From an uncultured Flavobacteriaceae bacterium (lineage in GTDB: Bacteria; Bacteroidota; Bacteroidia; Flavobacteriales; Flavobacteriaceae): 64,000 bases of DNA. The stretch lies in NCBI GenBank assembly GCA_938011315.1, contig CALLUG010000012.1, positions 1-64,000 on the forward strand. The letters are read 5' to 3'. Shown here piece by piece: positions 47,268-55,614 of this stretch. Within the stretch, counting starts at the first letter, position 1. Each line of letters starts with the position of its first letter. The translations under genes and the position numbers were made by a program. The notes under the pieces were generated by a model. That model saw only the letters and a program-made list of their open reading frames with translations, did no database searches and was not told where the DNA came from.

Positions 47268-48047
47268 ATGACGATAAAAGCAAAAAAACATCTTGGGCAA
47301 CACTTTTTAACAGACGAAGCTATTGCAGAGCGCATTGCAAATACACTAAGTTTTGAAGGCTACCAAAATGTACTAGAAATAGGGCCTGGCATGGGAGTTT
47401 TAACTAAGTATTTACTTAAAAAAAGAACGAAAACTTATGTTGTTGAAATAGATACAGACGCCGTAGAGTACCTAAAAGCGAACTACCTCAACCTGTCAGA
47501 ACGGATTATTGAAGAAGATGTTTTAAAATACGATTTAAACAAGGTTTTTAAAGGAGAAACCTTTGCTATTATAGGCAATTATCCTTATAATATTTCTTCA
47601 CAAATTGTATTTAAAACTTTAGAAATGAGACACCAAATTCCCGAATTTTCAGGAATGTTTCAAAAAGAAGTTGCACAGCGAATTTGCGAAAAAGAAGGGA
47701 ATAAAACTTACGGCATCCTATCGGTTTTAGTCCAAGCGTTTTACGACGCAGAATACTTATTTACAGTACCACCAACAGTATTTAACCCTCCCCCCAAAGT
47801 GGACTCTGGTGTGCTGCGATTAACTCGAAAACCACATACAAAATTAGACTGTAATGAAATTTTATTTTTTAGAGTCGTAAAAACAGCATTTCAACAACGC
47901 AGAAAAACACTTCGTAATAGCTTAAAAACATTCAATTTGAGCAATAAGTTAAGAGAAGATGTTATCTTTGGCAAACGTCCAGAGCAGCTAAGTGTTTTGG
48001 AGTTTATAAAACTCACGACCTTAATTGAGGCGGACATAAATTATTAG
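47268..48047 (+). CDS. rsmA: 16S rRNA (adenine1518-N6/adenine1519-N6) dimethyltransferase
   Basis: The 259-residue protein is a complete KsgA/RsmA methyltransferase. It begins [20 protein letters not shown], with SAM-binding [13 protein letters not shown] and the catalytic [13 protein letters not shown] (NxPY motif). The family C-terminal block [15 protein letters not shown] is also present. It dimethylates two adjacent adenines near the 3' end of 16S rRNA. mgtE follows after 12 bases. Confidence 0.95.
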   Translation: MTIKAKKHLGQHFLTDEAIAERIANTLSFEGYQNVLEIGPGMGVLTKYLLKKRTKTYVVEIDTDAVEYLKANYLNLSERIIEEDVLKYDLNKVFKGETFAIIGNYPYNISSQIVFKTLEMRHQIPEFSGMFQKEVAQRICEKEGNKTYGILSVLVQAFYDAEYLFTVPPTVFNPPPKVDSGVLRLTRKPHTKLDCNEILFFRVVKTAFQQRRKTLRNSLKTFNLSNKLREDVIFGKRPEQLSVLEFIKLTTLIEADINY

Positions 48048-48059
48048 ACATAATTTATT

Positions 48060-49433
48060 GTGAAAGAAACAAATAACAAAATTCAATTTCAAGTAAGCGA
48101 TACGCTTATCGAGAATGTAAAGCAGCTCATTAACTCTAGAGAACAACGGCAAATCTTAGCATTTTTAGACCGTTTTCACTACGCTGATATTGCCGAAATC
48201 TTGGACGAACTTAGCTTTGAAGAAGCCATTTACAGTATTAAACTTCTTGATAGCGAAACCACTTCGGGTGTTTTAAAAGAACTAGATGACGATCTTCGCG
48301 AAAAAATATTTCAAAATCTATCGGCAAAAGAAATTGCAGAAGAAGTTGAAGAGCTAGACACCGACGATGCTGCTGATATTATTGCCGAATTGCCAGAAGA
48401 GCGGCAAGAGACCGTAATTGAAAAAATTGAAGATCAAGAACATAAAGCAGATATACAGGAGCTATTAGCTTACCACGAAGATACTGCAGGGGGGCTAATG
48501 GCAAAGGAGTTGGTTAAGGTTTACGAAACTTGGACTGTTGCAGGTTGCCTTCGTAAAATTCGTGGACAAGCTAAAGATGTAAAACGTGTACACTCTATTT
48601 ATGTGGTTACTAAACATGACGTCCTAATTGGTCGTTTATCCCTAAAAGATTTGATTGTTGCAAAAAGTGAACAAAAAATATCTGACATTTACCTCTCTAA
48701 TGTCGATTATGTAAATGTAGAAGACCACGCAGAAGATGTTGCCAAAATAATGCAAAAATACGATCTAGAAGCCATTCCTGTTATTAACAAAAACAGACAA
48801 CTTTTAGGACGAATTACTATTGATGATATTGTAGATGTCATAAAAGAAGAAGCCGATAAAGATTACCAATTAGCGGCAGGAATTACACAAGATGTTGAGG
48901 CAGACGACAGTATTATAGACCTTACCAAAGCACGCTTACCTTGGCTTTTTTTAGGACTTATTGGAGGTATTGGAGCTTTTATAATTATGGAAGGCTTTCA
49001 GACCTCTCTAAGCGAGTTTTCAATATTATTCCTTTTTACCCCTCTTATTGCCGCTATGGCGGGCAATGTAGGCGTACAGTCGAGTGCCATTATTGTACAG
49101 GGTTTAGCCAACGACGATGTAAAGGGTAGTATTAATAAACGCTTACTAAAAGAAATGCTTTTAGCTGCTCTAAACGGAATTATTCTATCCGTGTTCTTAT
49201 TTCTATTTGTTTACATTTGGAAATCACAAAATACAAGTTTAGCAATTGCCATATCTGTTTCTCTAATTGTTGTTATTATTATTGCAGGTCTAATAGGGAC
49301 ATTTATCCCACTATTTTTAAACAAAAGAGGAATAGACCCTGCAATTGCAACAGGCCCTTTTATAACCACAAGCAATGATATTTTTGGTATTGTTATTTAC
49401 TTAATTATTGCTAAAACTATTTTAGGAATTTAA
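48060..49433 (+). CDS. mgtE: Magnesium transporter MgtE
   Basis: The 457-residue protein has the MgtE N-domain superhelix (about 15-135), tandem CBS domains (about 140-265; HEDTAGGLMAKELVKV, AIPVINKNRQLLGRITIDDIVDVI), a plug helix and five membrane segments (about 290-457; GNVGVQSSAIIVQGLA). It is a Mg2+-gated Mg2+ channel of the inner membrane. The start is GTG at 48060. It follows rsmA closely. Confidence 0.93.
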   Translation: MKETNNKIQFQVSDTLIENVKQLINSREQRQILAFLDRFHYADIAEILDELSFEEAIYSIKLLDSETTSGVLKELDDDLREKIFQNLSAKEIAEEVEELDTDDAADIIAELPEERQETVIEKIEDQEHKADIQELLAYHEDTAGGLMAKELVKVYETWTVAGCLRKIRGQAKDVKRVHSIYVVTKHDVLIGRLSLKDLIVAKSEQKISDIYLSNVDYVNVEDHAEDVAKIMQKYDLEAIPVINKNRQLLGRITIDDIVDVIKEEADKDYQLAAGITQDVEADDSIIDLTKARLPWLFLGLIGGIGAFIIMEGFQTSLSEFSILFLFTPLIAAMAGNVGVQSSAIIVQGLANDDVKGSINKRLLKEMLLAALNGIILSVFLFLFVYIWKSQNTSLAIAISVSLIVVIIIAGLIGTFIPLFLNKRGIDPAIATGPFITTSNDIFGIVIYLIIAKTILGI

Positions 49434-49447
49434 CACAGCACACAACG

Positions 49448-49813
49448 ATGAATACGATTAACATTAATGAAAAATTTTCAAAATTTTCAAAAAAATGGCA
49501 TCCGCACCAAATTGCTATTGTAGACGACATGCAGGTAATTATTGCGAAAATAAATGGTGATTTTGTTTGGCACAGTCACGATGATGAAGACGAATTATTT
49601 CAAGTTATAAAAGGAACTTTATACTTACAATTTAGAGACCGTACAGAAGTTGTTAAAGCAGGGGAAATGATTGTTGTTCCCAAAGGTGTAGAGCATAAAC
49701 CATCTACCAAAAATAACGAGGAAGTGCACCTACTCCTTTTTGAAAAATTAAGCACCGCACACACAGGCAATGTCACAAGCGATATCACGCAAACGCAATA
49801 CCCTAAAATATAA
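49448..49813 (+). CDS. Cupin-domain protein
   Basis: The 121-residue protein is a single small cupin barrel with the metal-binding motif around HSHDDEDELFQVIKGTL and the second half GEMIVVPKGVEHKPS. All His/Glu residues of the cupin metal site appear present. The substrate is unknown. It lies 14 bases after mgtE. Confidence 0.87.
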   Translation: MNTININEKFSKFSKKWHPHQIAIVDDMQVIIAKINGDFVWHSHDDEDELFQVIKGTLYLQFRDRTEVVKAGEMIVVPKGVEHKPSTKNNEEVHLLLFEKLSTAHTGNVTSDITQTQYPKI

Positions 49814-49842
49814 TACAAATTTAGCTTTTGTAAGCCGTTAAT

Positions 49843-50781
49843 ATGAAAATTCTTCATCTCGATAGCAACCACCCTCTATTAATACAACAGCTCAATGCTT
49901 TAGGCTGTATTAACGATACCGATTATACCTCTTCAAAATTAAACCTTCTTAATAGGATACAAGATTATGATGGCATTGTAATTAGAAGTCGTTTTAGTAT
50001 AGACGAAACATTTATAGACGCAGCAACAAACCTAAAGTTTATTGCAAGAGTTGGAGCTGGTGTAGAAAATATTAATAGCAATTACGCACAAAAACAAGGC
50101 ATACATCTTATTGCTGCCCCCGAAGGCAATCGCAATGCCGTTGCGGAACATACCTTAGGGATGTTGCTCTGCTTATTTAACAAACTTAATATGGCAAATA
50201 GCAATGTAAAAGCAGGGAAGTGGCTTCGGGAAGCCCATAGAGGCTTTGAGTTAGACGGACATACTGTAGGGCTAATTGGTTATGGGCATATGGGAAAAGC
50301 CTTTGCCAAAAAACTTCGTGGCTTTGATGTTGAGGTTTTGTGCTACGATATAAAAAAAGATCTTGGCGATGCTAACGCAAAACAAGTATCACTACCCGAA
50401 CTAAAAAAAGAAACTACCGTACTTAGTCTACACACACCACAAACTCCACTAACGCTCAATATGGTAAATGCAGCATTTATAAATGAATTTAAACATCCGT
50501 TTTGGCTACTCAATACCGCAAGAGGTAAAAGTATTGTGACCAAAGACTTAGTAGCAGCACTACAAAGCAAAAAAATTTTAGGGGCAGGTTTAGATGTTTT
50601 AGAATATGAAAAATCATCTTTCGAAAATTTATTTTCCACAAGTCAGCCCCCAGAAGCATTTCAATACTTAATACATGCTGAAAATGTGTTGCTTAGCCCA
50701 CACGTAGCAGGTTGGACCATGGAAAGTAAAGAGCGATTAGCCAAAGTTATTGTTAGCAAAATTGAAGCAATATTTTATTAA
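49843..50781 (+). CDS. D-isomer-specific 2-hydroxyacid dehydrogenase
   Basis: The 312-residue protein has the two-domain layout of the family. The NAD-binding GLIGYGHMGKAFAKKL is in the middle, and the catalytic residues are Arg in NTARGKSIV, Glu in LDVLEYE and His in LSPHVAGW. It resembles 3-phosphoglycerate dehydrogenase-like enzymes without the ACT domain. The substrate cannot be told from the sequence. It follows the cupin gene by 29 bases. Confidence 0.87.
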   Translation: MKILHLDSNHPLLIQQLNALGCINDTDYTSSKLNLLNRIQDYDGIVIRSRFSIDETFIDAATNLKFIARVGAGVENINSNYAQKQGIHLIAAPEGNRNAVAEHTLGMLLCLFNKLNMANSNVKAGKWLREAHRGFELDGHTVGLIGYGHMGKAFAKKLRGFDVEVLCYDIKKDLGDANAKQVSLPELKKETTVLSLHTPQTPLTLNMVNAAFINEFKHPFWLLNTARGKSIVTKDLVAALQSKKILGAGLDVLEYEKSSFENLFSTSQPPEAFQYLIHAENVLLSPHVAGWTMESKERLAKVIVSKIEAIFY

Positions 50782-51110
50782 CTTCATACAATTCCTTAGT
50801 GTAATAAACCGTACAATAGCTGTATAAGATGATCCGTATTGAATTCTAGAAAACAAAAAAGTTACAAGGTTCAAAACTAAGGCAACGCTATTAAGTACTC
50901 TTCCTAAAGGGCTTGATGGCTCGCGGCAACATATATAGGCGCAATAGAAACGAACTGCATAGCTTATTTTGAGTTATAATTGGAGCTAAACTACAGCAGA
51001 ACATTACTTCCAAAATAAACGTTAACCAATGGGCTACGGTACACCAAAACACATTACAAGACTAAAACTGTAACAAAAATTAAAAAACAGATACATATAG
51101 CATAAACATT
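50782..51110. other. Intergenic region with a partial MITE-like repeat
   Basis: This 329-base spacer has no credible ORF. At 50931-50981 it carries the right-hand half of the MITE-like repeat family. I see no terminator with a clear T-run and no strong promoter match for the VOC gene downstream. Confidence 0.5.
50931..50981. repeat. MITE-like repeat, partial copy (right half)
   Basis: The bases atatata, gcaatagaaacgaa and agcttattttgag followed by tataattg match the right half of the copy ending at 62840. The left half is absent, so this is a truncated or decayed copy. Confidence 0.6.
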
Positions 51111-51497
51111 ATGAACAACAGAGTTACAGGTATAGGAGGTTTCTTTTTTAAAACTAAAGATCCCGAAAACACAAAAGCTTGGTACAATAAACATTTAGGG
51201 TTGCCTACCGATGCTTATGGTTGTACCTTTTGGTGGAAAGACAAGCAGGGAAACAATTGCTCAACACAATGGTCGCCATTCAAAGAAGACACTAATTATT
51301 TTAAGCCTAGCACTAAAGAATTTATGATCAATTTTAGGGTTGCTAACTTACACGAATTATTAAACGTTTTAAAAGATGAAGGTGTTACCATTATAGGAGA
51401 TGTTAAATCGTACGATTACGGAAAATTTGCATGGATTCTAGATCCAGAGGGTAATAAAATAGAATTATGGGAACCCATAGATAAAGCATTTTTATAA
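51111..51497 (+). CDS. VOC-family (glyoxalase-like) protein
   Basis: The 128-residue protein is a single vicinal-oxygen-chelate module pair (GIGGFFFKTKDPENTKAWYNKHLGLPT; YDYGKFAWILDPEGNKIELWEP). The terminal Glu of the ELWEP motif is the typical metal ligand. The specific activity is unknown; it could be a glyoxalase, dioxygenase or resistance type. The TM2 gene follows after 16 bases. Confidence 0.87.
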   Translation: MNNRVTGIGGFFFKTKDPENTKAWYNKHLGLPTDAYGCTFWWKDKQGNNCSTQWSPFKEDTNYFKPSTKEFMINFRVANLHELLNVLKDEGVTIIGDVKSYDYGKFAWILDPEGNKIELWEPIDKAFL

Positions 51498-51513
51498 ACA
51501 AAAACATAGAGTT

Positions 51514-51945
51514 ATGTCTAGCGAAAAAAAATTACAAGACGACCTAAACGAAATTTTAGGAGACACAAAAGAACACCTTAAAAAAGCAGCCGATCAAGTA
51601 AGCAAAAAAACAGCGATACTTACTGAAGAAGCAAAAGAAAAAGCTTCAGAATTTGCAGATGAAACCAAGGAAGTTTATCAAAAAATATCTGGAGAAAACA
51701 GAAAAGTACTTGCAGGAGTTACCGCAATTTTATTAGGAGGCTTTGGTGTACATAAATTTATTTTGGGTTATTATAAGCAAGGAATTATATTATTAATACT
51801 TACACTGTGTATTAACATTTTTGGTCTAGGTTTTTTTGGTTTAATCGTTTGGTTTTTCTCACTTACCGAAGGAGTCATTTACTTGAGTAAAACCAACGAT
51901 GAATTTTTTAAAACCTACCAAGAAAACAAAAAATATTGGTTGTAA
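51514..51945 (+). CDS. TM2-domain membrane protein with helical N-terminus
   Basis: The 143-residue protein has an amphipathic Lys/Glu-rich helical N-terminal region (about 1-65) and a TM2 domain with two membrane helices (about 68-125; GGFGVHKFILGYYKQGIILLILTL, FGLIVWFFSLTEGVIYL). TM2 domains are common in bacteria with no settled function. It is likely cotranscribed with the VOC gene. Confidence 0.85.
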   Translation: MSSEKKLQDDLNEILGDTKEHLKKAADQVSKKTAILTEEAKEKASEFADETKEVYQKISGENRKVLAGVTAILLGGFGVHKFILGYYKQGIILLILTLCINIFGLGFFGLIVWFFSLTEGVIYLSKTNDEFFKTYQENKKYWL

Positions 51946-52014
51946 AGCCTAGTATAAATACTTATTTTTGAACCTTATTAAAAGCATTGTTATTTTAATA
52001 CTATTGTATTTATT

Positions 52015-52503
52015 ATGAAAACAGAAGCGTTTTTATCACTATTATCCAATCATCAAGACAAAGCCTTATTGTTTGAGTACGCACCAAACCTTCTAGTTGC
52101 TGCTAATTATCATATTACAGAAGTTAAGCATATTACTATAGACTCTGTAGACTGTGGCGCACAAGAAGACCACTGGAAAGAAACAATTATACAACTTTGG
52201 GAAAGTCCAAGCGAGTTAGGAAAAACCGAATATATGTCTGCCTTTAAGGCTCTAGGTATCCTCAACAAAGTAGCTAAGGTAAAGCCATATACCCTAAATG
52301 CCGAGGTAAAATTTGAATATAGCAATGCCACATTTCATCTGTCACAATTGTTTGTCAAAAGCTTTGAAATAAAACACAAGCATCTTATTTTTAAATTATC
52401 GACCAACAAAACCGATTGTAAAGCCAAGGGCATTTGTGGTGTACCAGAAGAAGTAGAAGTAAACAAGGAAAATGCTTGTACACCGGGAAGTGGTTGCTGC
52501 TAA
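52015..52503 (+). CDS. DUF6428 family protein (ars-locus associated)
   Basis: The 162-residue protein matches DUF6428, a family usually found next to ArsR/ArsC. It has a beta-rich core and a Cys-containing tail (CKAKGICGVP; CTPGSGCC at the extreme end). The Cys cluster suggests metal or metalloid binding. The arsC gene follows after 25 bases in the same direction, which supports a role in arsenic handling. No direct activity is known to me. Confidence 0.78.
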   Translation: MKTEAFLSLLSNHQDKALLFEYAPNLLVAANYHITEVKHITIDSVDCGAQEDHWKETIIQLWESPSELGKTEYMSAFKALGILNKVAKVKPYTLNAEVKFEYSNATFHLSQLFVKSFEIKHKHLIFKLSTNKTDCKAKGICGVPEEVEVNKENACTPGSGCC

Positions 52504-52528
52504 TCGGCATATAAAATAAAGCGCTATT

Positions 52529-52954
52529 ATGAAAAAAAACATCCTTGTATTGTGTACAGGTAATTCTTGCAGAAGCCAAATGGCACATGGTTATTTAGAC
52601 CTGTATGCCAAAAAAACGGCTAATATATATAGCGCAGGGATAGAAACACATGGGCTAAATGCAGATGCTGTAGCTATTATGAGCCAAGATGACGTCGATA
52701 TTTCTAAACATAGCTCTAATCATATTGACGAGTATGCGGCAATAGATTTTGATTATATTATTACCGTATGCGATCATGCCAACGAAAACTGCCCATACAT
52801 ACCAAGCAAAAACGCAATCCGTTTACATCATAATTTTTTTGACCCTTCAAAAGTTATTGGCACAAACGAAGAAAAACACAAGGCTTTTGTAAAAGCTAGA
52901 GACGAAATTAAGCACTATATCACAAATTTTGTGAAAAAACACTTGGGTCGTTAA
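52529..52954 (+). CDS. arsC: Arsenate reductase, low-molecular-weight phosphatase (thioredoxin-linked) type
   Basis: The 141-residue protein has the LMW-PTP P-loop C9-TGNSC-R15 (CX5R) and the two further redox cysteines C81 and C88 (VCDHANENC). These match C10, C82 and C89 of the thioredoxin-coupled ArsC of Staphylococcus. It reduces arsenate to arsenite. Neither an arsR regulator nor an arsenite exporter is adjacent; only the DUF6428 gene is. It is the last ordinary gene before the accessory region. Confidence 0.9.
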   Translation: MKKNILVLCTGNSCRSQMAHGYLDLYAKKTANIYSAGIETHGLNADAVAIMSQDDVDISKHSSNHIDEYAAIDFDYIITVCDHANENCPYIPSKNAIRLHHNFFDPSKVIGTNEEKHKAFVKARDEIKHYITNFVKKHLGR

Positions 52955-52974
52955 GACTCTAGGTTATTATTGAC

Positions 52975-53113
52975 TTAAAACAACTGCTTCCAAAAAACGT
53001 TTTTTCTCATAACCTCTTAAAACGATTTAACAATGATAGTAATCTATGTTATTATTGCTATAAAGGATTTTAATACTTGAGGCAGCTCCATCACTATAAT
53101 AAGTAGAAAAAAG
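52975..53113 (+). repeat. Long direct repeat, copy 1 (left border of accessory region)
   Basis: This 139-base segment is closely matched by 54998-55133. Shared landmarks are ttaaaacaactgcttcc, the palindrome aaaaaacgtttttt, gatagtaatctatg, a hairpin around tattattgctata, and the final gtagaaaaaag. It carries no ORF. The two copies lie 2,023 bases apart in the same orientation and enclose the SDH-protease and the 54425 genes. Confidence 0.8.
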
Positions 53114-53206
53114 ATGAGCTGTTTAGTCAATAGTCAAAAATTTACTCGAGCCTTAAAAGCTTAACAAAACAGAATACTACCTAAAGTTCAAAGTGGAGTA
53201 ATTTTA

Positions 53207-53214
53207 TATCTTTG
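53207..53214 (+). promoter_or_regulatory. Candidate -7 box of the SDH-protease gene
   Basis: TATCTTTG matches TAnnTTTG and lies 22 bases before the ATG at 53237. The same block taattttatatctttgttg recurs at 55145-55163 after the second direct repeat, so the promoter seems to travel with the repeat. Confidence 0.5.
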
Positions 53215-53236
53215 TTGACAATAATTAAAAGAAACT

Positions 53237-54214
53237 ATGGCAAAAAAAGAAAATTCAAAACAACCTGAACCAATTATTGAATCTACAGTAGAAAAAAACT
53301 CTGAAGAAGAAGCAAAAAAACCAATGAAACAGTTTGATGTTATTAGACTAATGATTGATGCTTATAATGGAGAAGGAAACGATTCAATAATTCCGAGTTT
53401 TCATAAAGCCTTCCAATTTTATTTAAATCAAATTTTCAATCAGTCAAACTTATCGAGTAAATACCATTTAATTGTTCTTTATGATGATAGTACAATGATG
53501 AAAAGTGATGCTGATAAAATATATGATGCTGTTACAAAATTTGCTAAAGATAAGCCAATTTTAATGGTTTTATTATCTGGAGGTGGAGTTCCAGGTTCAG
53601 CATATTTAATTGGAAAATTATGCCGTGAATATTCTAATGGACAATTTATTATTGCAGTTCCAAGATACGCAAAATCAGCTGCTACTTTATTGTGTTGTGC
53701 TGCCAATGAAATTCATATGGGAAGTCTTAGCGAATTAGGACCGATAGACCCACAAATAAATGGATTACCAGCTTTAGGACTTAAAAATTCAATAGAACAT
53801 ATTGCGGAATTAGTCGCAGAAAACCCTACTTCGTCTGAAATGTTCGCTAAGTATTTACAGCTTTCTATAGAACCAATTCAAATTGGATATTATGAAAGAG
53901 TTGCTGAATCTGCAATGCAGTATGCTGAAAACCTTTTGAGTACTCACAGTGAAAACTTACCTAAAGCACCAAGTATAATAGCAAATGAATTAGTATATAA
54001 ATACAAAGACCACGGTTTTGTAATTGACAAATCAGAAGCTATAAAGATTTTAGGAGAAAAAATAATTAAAAATAATACAGCGGAATACGAATTAGGAAAT
54101 AACATTTATCAATTTTTAGAGTCATTGACAAGAGTTGCTCGCCTTTTAAATCATAGCTTCTATTTCATTGGAGGTTTAAACTCTGAACCAACATTAACAG
54201 AAAGAAGAAAATAA
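53237..54214 (+). CDS. SDH-type Clp-fold serine protease
   Basis: The 325-residue protein has a charged N-terminal extension (about 1-32) and a Clp/SppA-fold core of the serine-dehydrogenase-proteinase family: LSGGGVPGSAYLIGKLCREY (oxyanion-type Gly segment), then VPRYAKSAATLLCCAANEIHMG with S147 as the likely nucleophile, and LGPIDPQI. No signal peptide or membrane segment is seen, so it should be cytoplasmic, unlike SppA. Its target is unknown. It is the first cargo gene of the accessory region, flanked by the long direct repeats. A vertical-inheritance explanation is less likely given the surrounding cassette-like spacers. Confidence 0.8.
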   Translation: MAKKENSKQPEPIIESTVEKNSEEEAKKPMKQFDVIRLMIDAYNGEGNDSIIPSFHKAFQFYLNQIFNQSNLSSKYHLIVLYDDSTMMKSDADKIYDAVTKFAKDKPILMVLLSGGGVPGSAYLIGKLCREYSNGQFIIAVPRYAKSAATLLCCAANEIHMGSLSELGPIDPQINGLPALGLKNSIEHIAELVAENPTSSEMFAKYLQLSIEPIQIGYYERVAESAMQYAENLLSTHSENLPKAPSIIANELVYKYKDHGFVIDKSEAIKILGEKIIKNNTAEYELGNNIYQFLESLTRVARLLNHSFYFIGGLNSEPTLTERRK

Positions 54215-54217
54215 CTA

Positions 54218-54412
54218 TTGCCAATAATGGCTATAATTAATACGGGTTTCGGTGTTTAATACAAAGGTCAGTGTATTTTTATAAAGTCCGCCAAATCTTT
54301 TTGATTTGGATTTAGAACAGAAAAGATAAAATAAAAAGTTTTGGCTAATCGCTTAATCTAAAATTAAATACTAATTTGATCCCTTACTAATCATAGCCGA
54401 GACCGTTGGCAA
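54218..54412 (+). repeat. Structured intergenic element 1 (cassette spacer)
   Basis: The outer ends pair: ttgccaa (54218-54224) with ttggcaa (54406-54412), and ggctat (54229-54234) with atagcc (54393-54398). An internal perfect hairpin ccaaatc-ttttt-gatttgg lies at 54291-54309. The right end cgttggcaaacatta is directly followed by the next gene (ATG 54425). The arrangement resembles an integron attC-type folded site, although the exact attC core is not matched. Confidence 0.6.
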
Positions 54413-54424
54413 ACATTACAGAAA

Positions 54425-54841
54425 ATGAAGAAAGGAACTATAATTTTATTAATTTTAATTTCATTTAAAAGTTATTCTCAATCTTTTAATGAAGTAGAAA
54501 TAAAACGTATTAACTATTTTGGAATTGAAACGAGCTCGTACGATTTGAATAATTATAAGATTCAAACTGATTTTTCTAGAATTCTAAAACTGAATGGAAA
54601 AAAGAAGTCAAATAAAACCTTTGGAATAATTTTAGGCTCAGTTTCGGTATTGACTTCAAGTTTAGGAATCGTAGCTCTATCTACTAAAAAGGAAGGTGGA
54701 ATGGGAAAAGCTATTGTGGACACATTTGGAGGTATTTCGTTAGGAATTGGTGTGATTTCGGGAGGATTTTCTATAAAGTTATTTAATTCATCCAAAAAAA
54801 GAAAAAAAGAAAGAGACAAATTGATTGAATTTTATCAATAA
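54425..54841 (+). CDS. Small exported or membrane protein, unknown function
   Basis: The 138-residue protein has a signal peptide or anchor (about 1-19, ending YSQ), a polar segment, and two hydrophobic stretches (about 65-82 and 95-118) followed by a basic tail. I do not recognise the family. It occupies one cassette between structured spacers and ends 157 bases before the second direct repeat. A role specific to the accessory region is likely but unknown. Confidence 0.65.
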   Translation: MKKGTIILLILISFKSYSQSFNEVEIKRINYFGIETSSYDLNNYKIQTDFSRILKLNGKKKSNKTFGIILGSVSVLTSSLGIVALSTKKEGGMGKAIVDTFGGISLGIGVISGGFSIKLFNSSKKRKKERDKLIEFYQ

Positions 54842-54997
54842 ATGAATAAAAAACGATTTGCCGTGTATATTTTATTGCTTTCTTTTGCTAACTTACAAAA
54901 ACCCTCGAAGATTTTATATTCAGTAGTTATTTACTAAGCTTATACAAATCTTTGTAGGTGATTAAAATCAACCTTTGCGAATGGATGACTACTTAAT
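54842..54997 (+). repeat. Structured intergenic element 2 (5' half of the D-type spacer)
   Basis: After the stop codon the sequence reads acgatttgccgtgtata, then ttttattgct and gctaacttacaaaaaccc. This parallels the start of the spacer at 55861 (acgatttgccaacaccgtata, tttattgct, gcttacttacgaaaatcc). The 3' half is not recognisable; instead the second direct repeat begins. No ORF is supported here. Confidence 0.5.
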
Positions 54998-55133
54998 TTA
55001 AAACAACTGCTTCCAAAAAACGTTTTTTATATAGCCTCTTAAAACGATATAGCAATGATAGTAATCTATGTATTATTGCTATAAAAGATTTTAATCCTTG
55101 AGGCAGCTCATCACTACGATAGGTAGAAAAAAG
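54998..55133 (+). repeat. Long direct repeat, copy 2
   Basis: This 136-base copy matches 52975-53113 with few differences. It contains the palindrome aaaaaacgtttttt and a hairpin whose arms tatagcaatgata and tattattgctata pair at 12 of 13 positions. It is followed by the promoter-like taattttatatctttg and by gttggcaaacatt. Confidence 0.8.
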
Positions 55134-55225
55134 GGTGAAGTTAAGTAATTTTATATCTTTGTTGGCAAACATTTGGAATAAAATTTGTTAAACATAATTT
55201 AATATACATATTTAAAATAAAATAT

Positions 55226-55233
55226 TATATTTG
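55226..55233 (+). promoter_or_regulatory. Candidate -7 box of the hicBA pair
   Basis: TATATTTG matches TAnnTTTG 13 bases before the ATG at 55247. Transcripts would have a leader of only a few bases. A second candidate, TATCTTTG at 55154-55161, lies further upstream after the direct repeat. Confidence 0.45.
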
Positions 55234-55246
55234 TATTCATAACAAT

Positions 55247-55612
55247 ATGAAAAAAGAAACTCTTAATATCGACTTCAGAAAAAAGATATTTAAAGCCCAA
55301 TTAAATGGAATTGGATTTAAAGAAGGAGATTCTTATATCATTTATCTTCCAAGTCTTCAAATATCTTCTTACGGAGACACAGTAAAAGAAGCTAATAAAA
55401 TGATGAAAATTTCTCTGAAAGAGTTTTCTGAAAATTTACTTGAATTGAATGAACTTAAAGTTAATTCAATATTAAAACAGTTAGGTTGGTCTAGAACTAA
55501 ATTCTTTAATAAAAGATTAGTTCATTTGAGTGAGACAACATTTGAAGATATTAAAAAAGAATTTAATCTTCCAGATGATACTCAAGTTCAAAAAATCCCA
55601 ATAGCTGTTTAA
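55247..55612 (+). CDS. HicB-like antitoxin
   Basis: The 121-residue protein has a HicB-type partial RNase-H fold in its first 65 residues (GFKEGDSYIIYLPSLQISSYGDTVKEANKMMKISLKEF), with the typical Gly-Asp-Ser/Thr-x-x-Glu-Ala pattern. A C-terminal helical segment (about 72-121) probably serves for DNA binding or dimerisation. The HicA-like gene follows after 2 bases. The order antitoxin then toxin is the reverse of the most common hicAB order. It is probably the antitoxin and repressor of this pair. Confidence 0.72.
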   Translation: MKKETLNIDFRKKIFKAQLNGIGFKEGDSYIIYLPSLQISSYGDTVKEANKMMKISLKEFSENLLELNELKVNSILKQLGWSRTKFFNKRLVHLSETTFEDIKKEFNLPDDTQVQKIPIAV

Positions 55613-55614
55613 GA

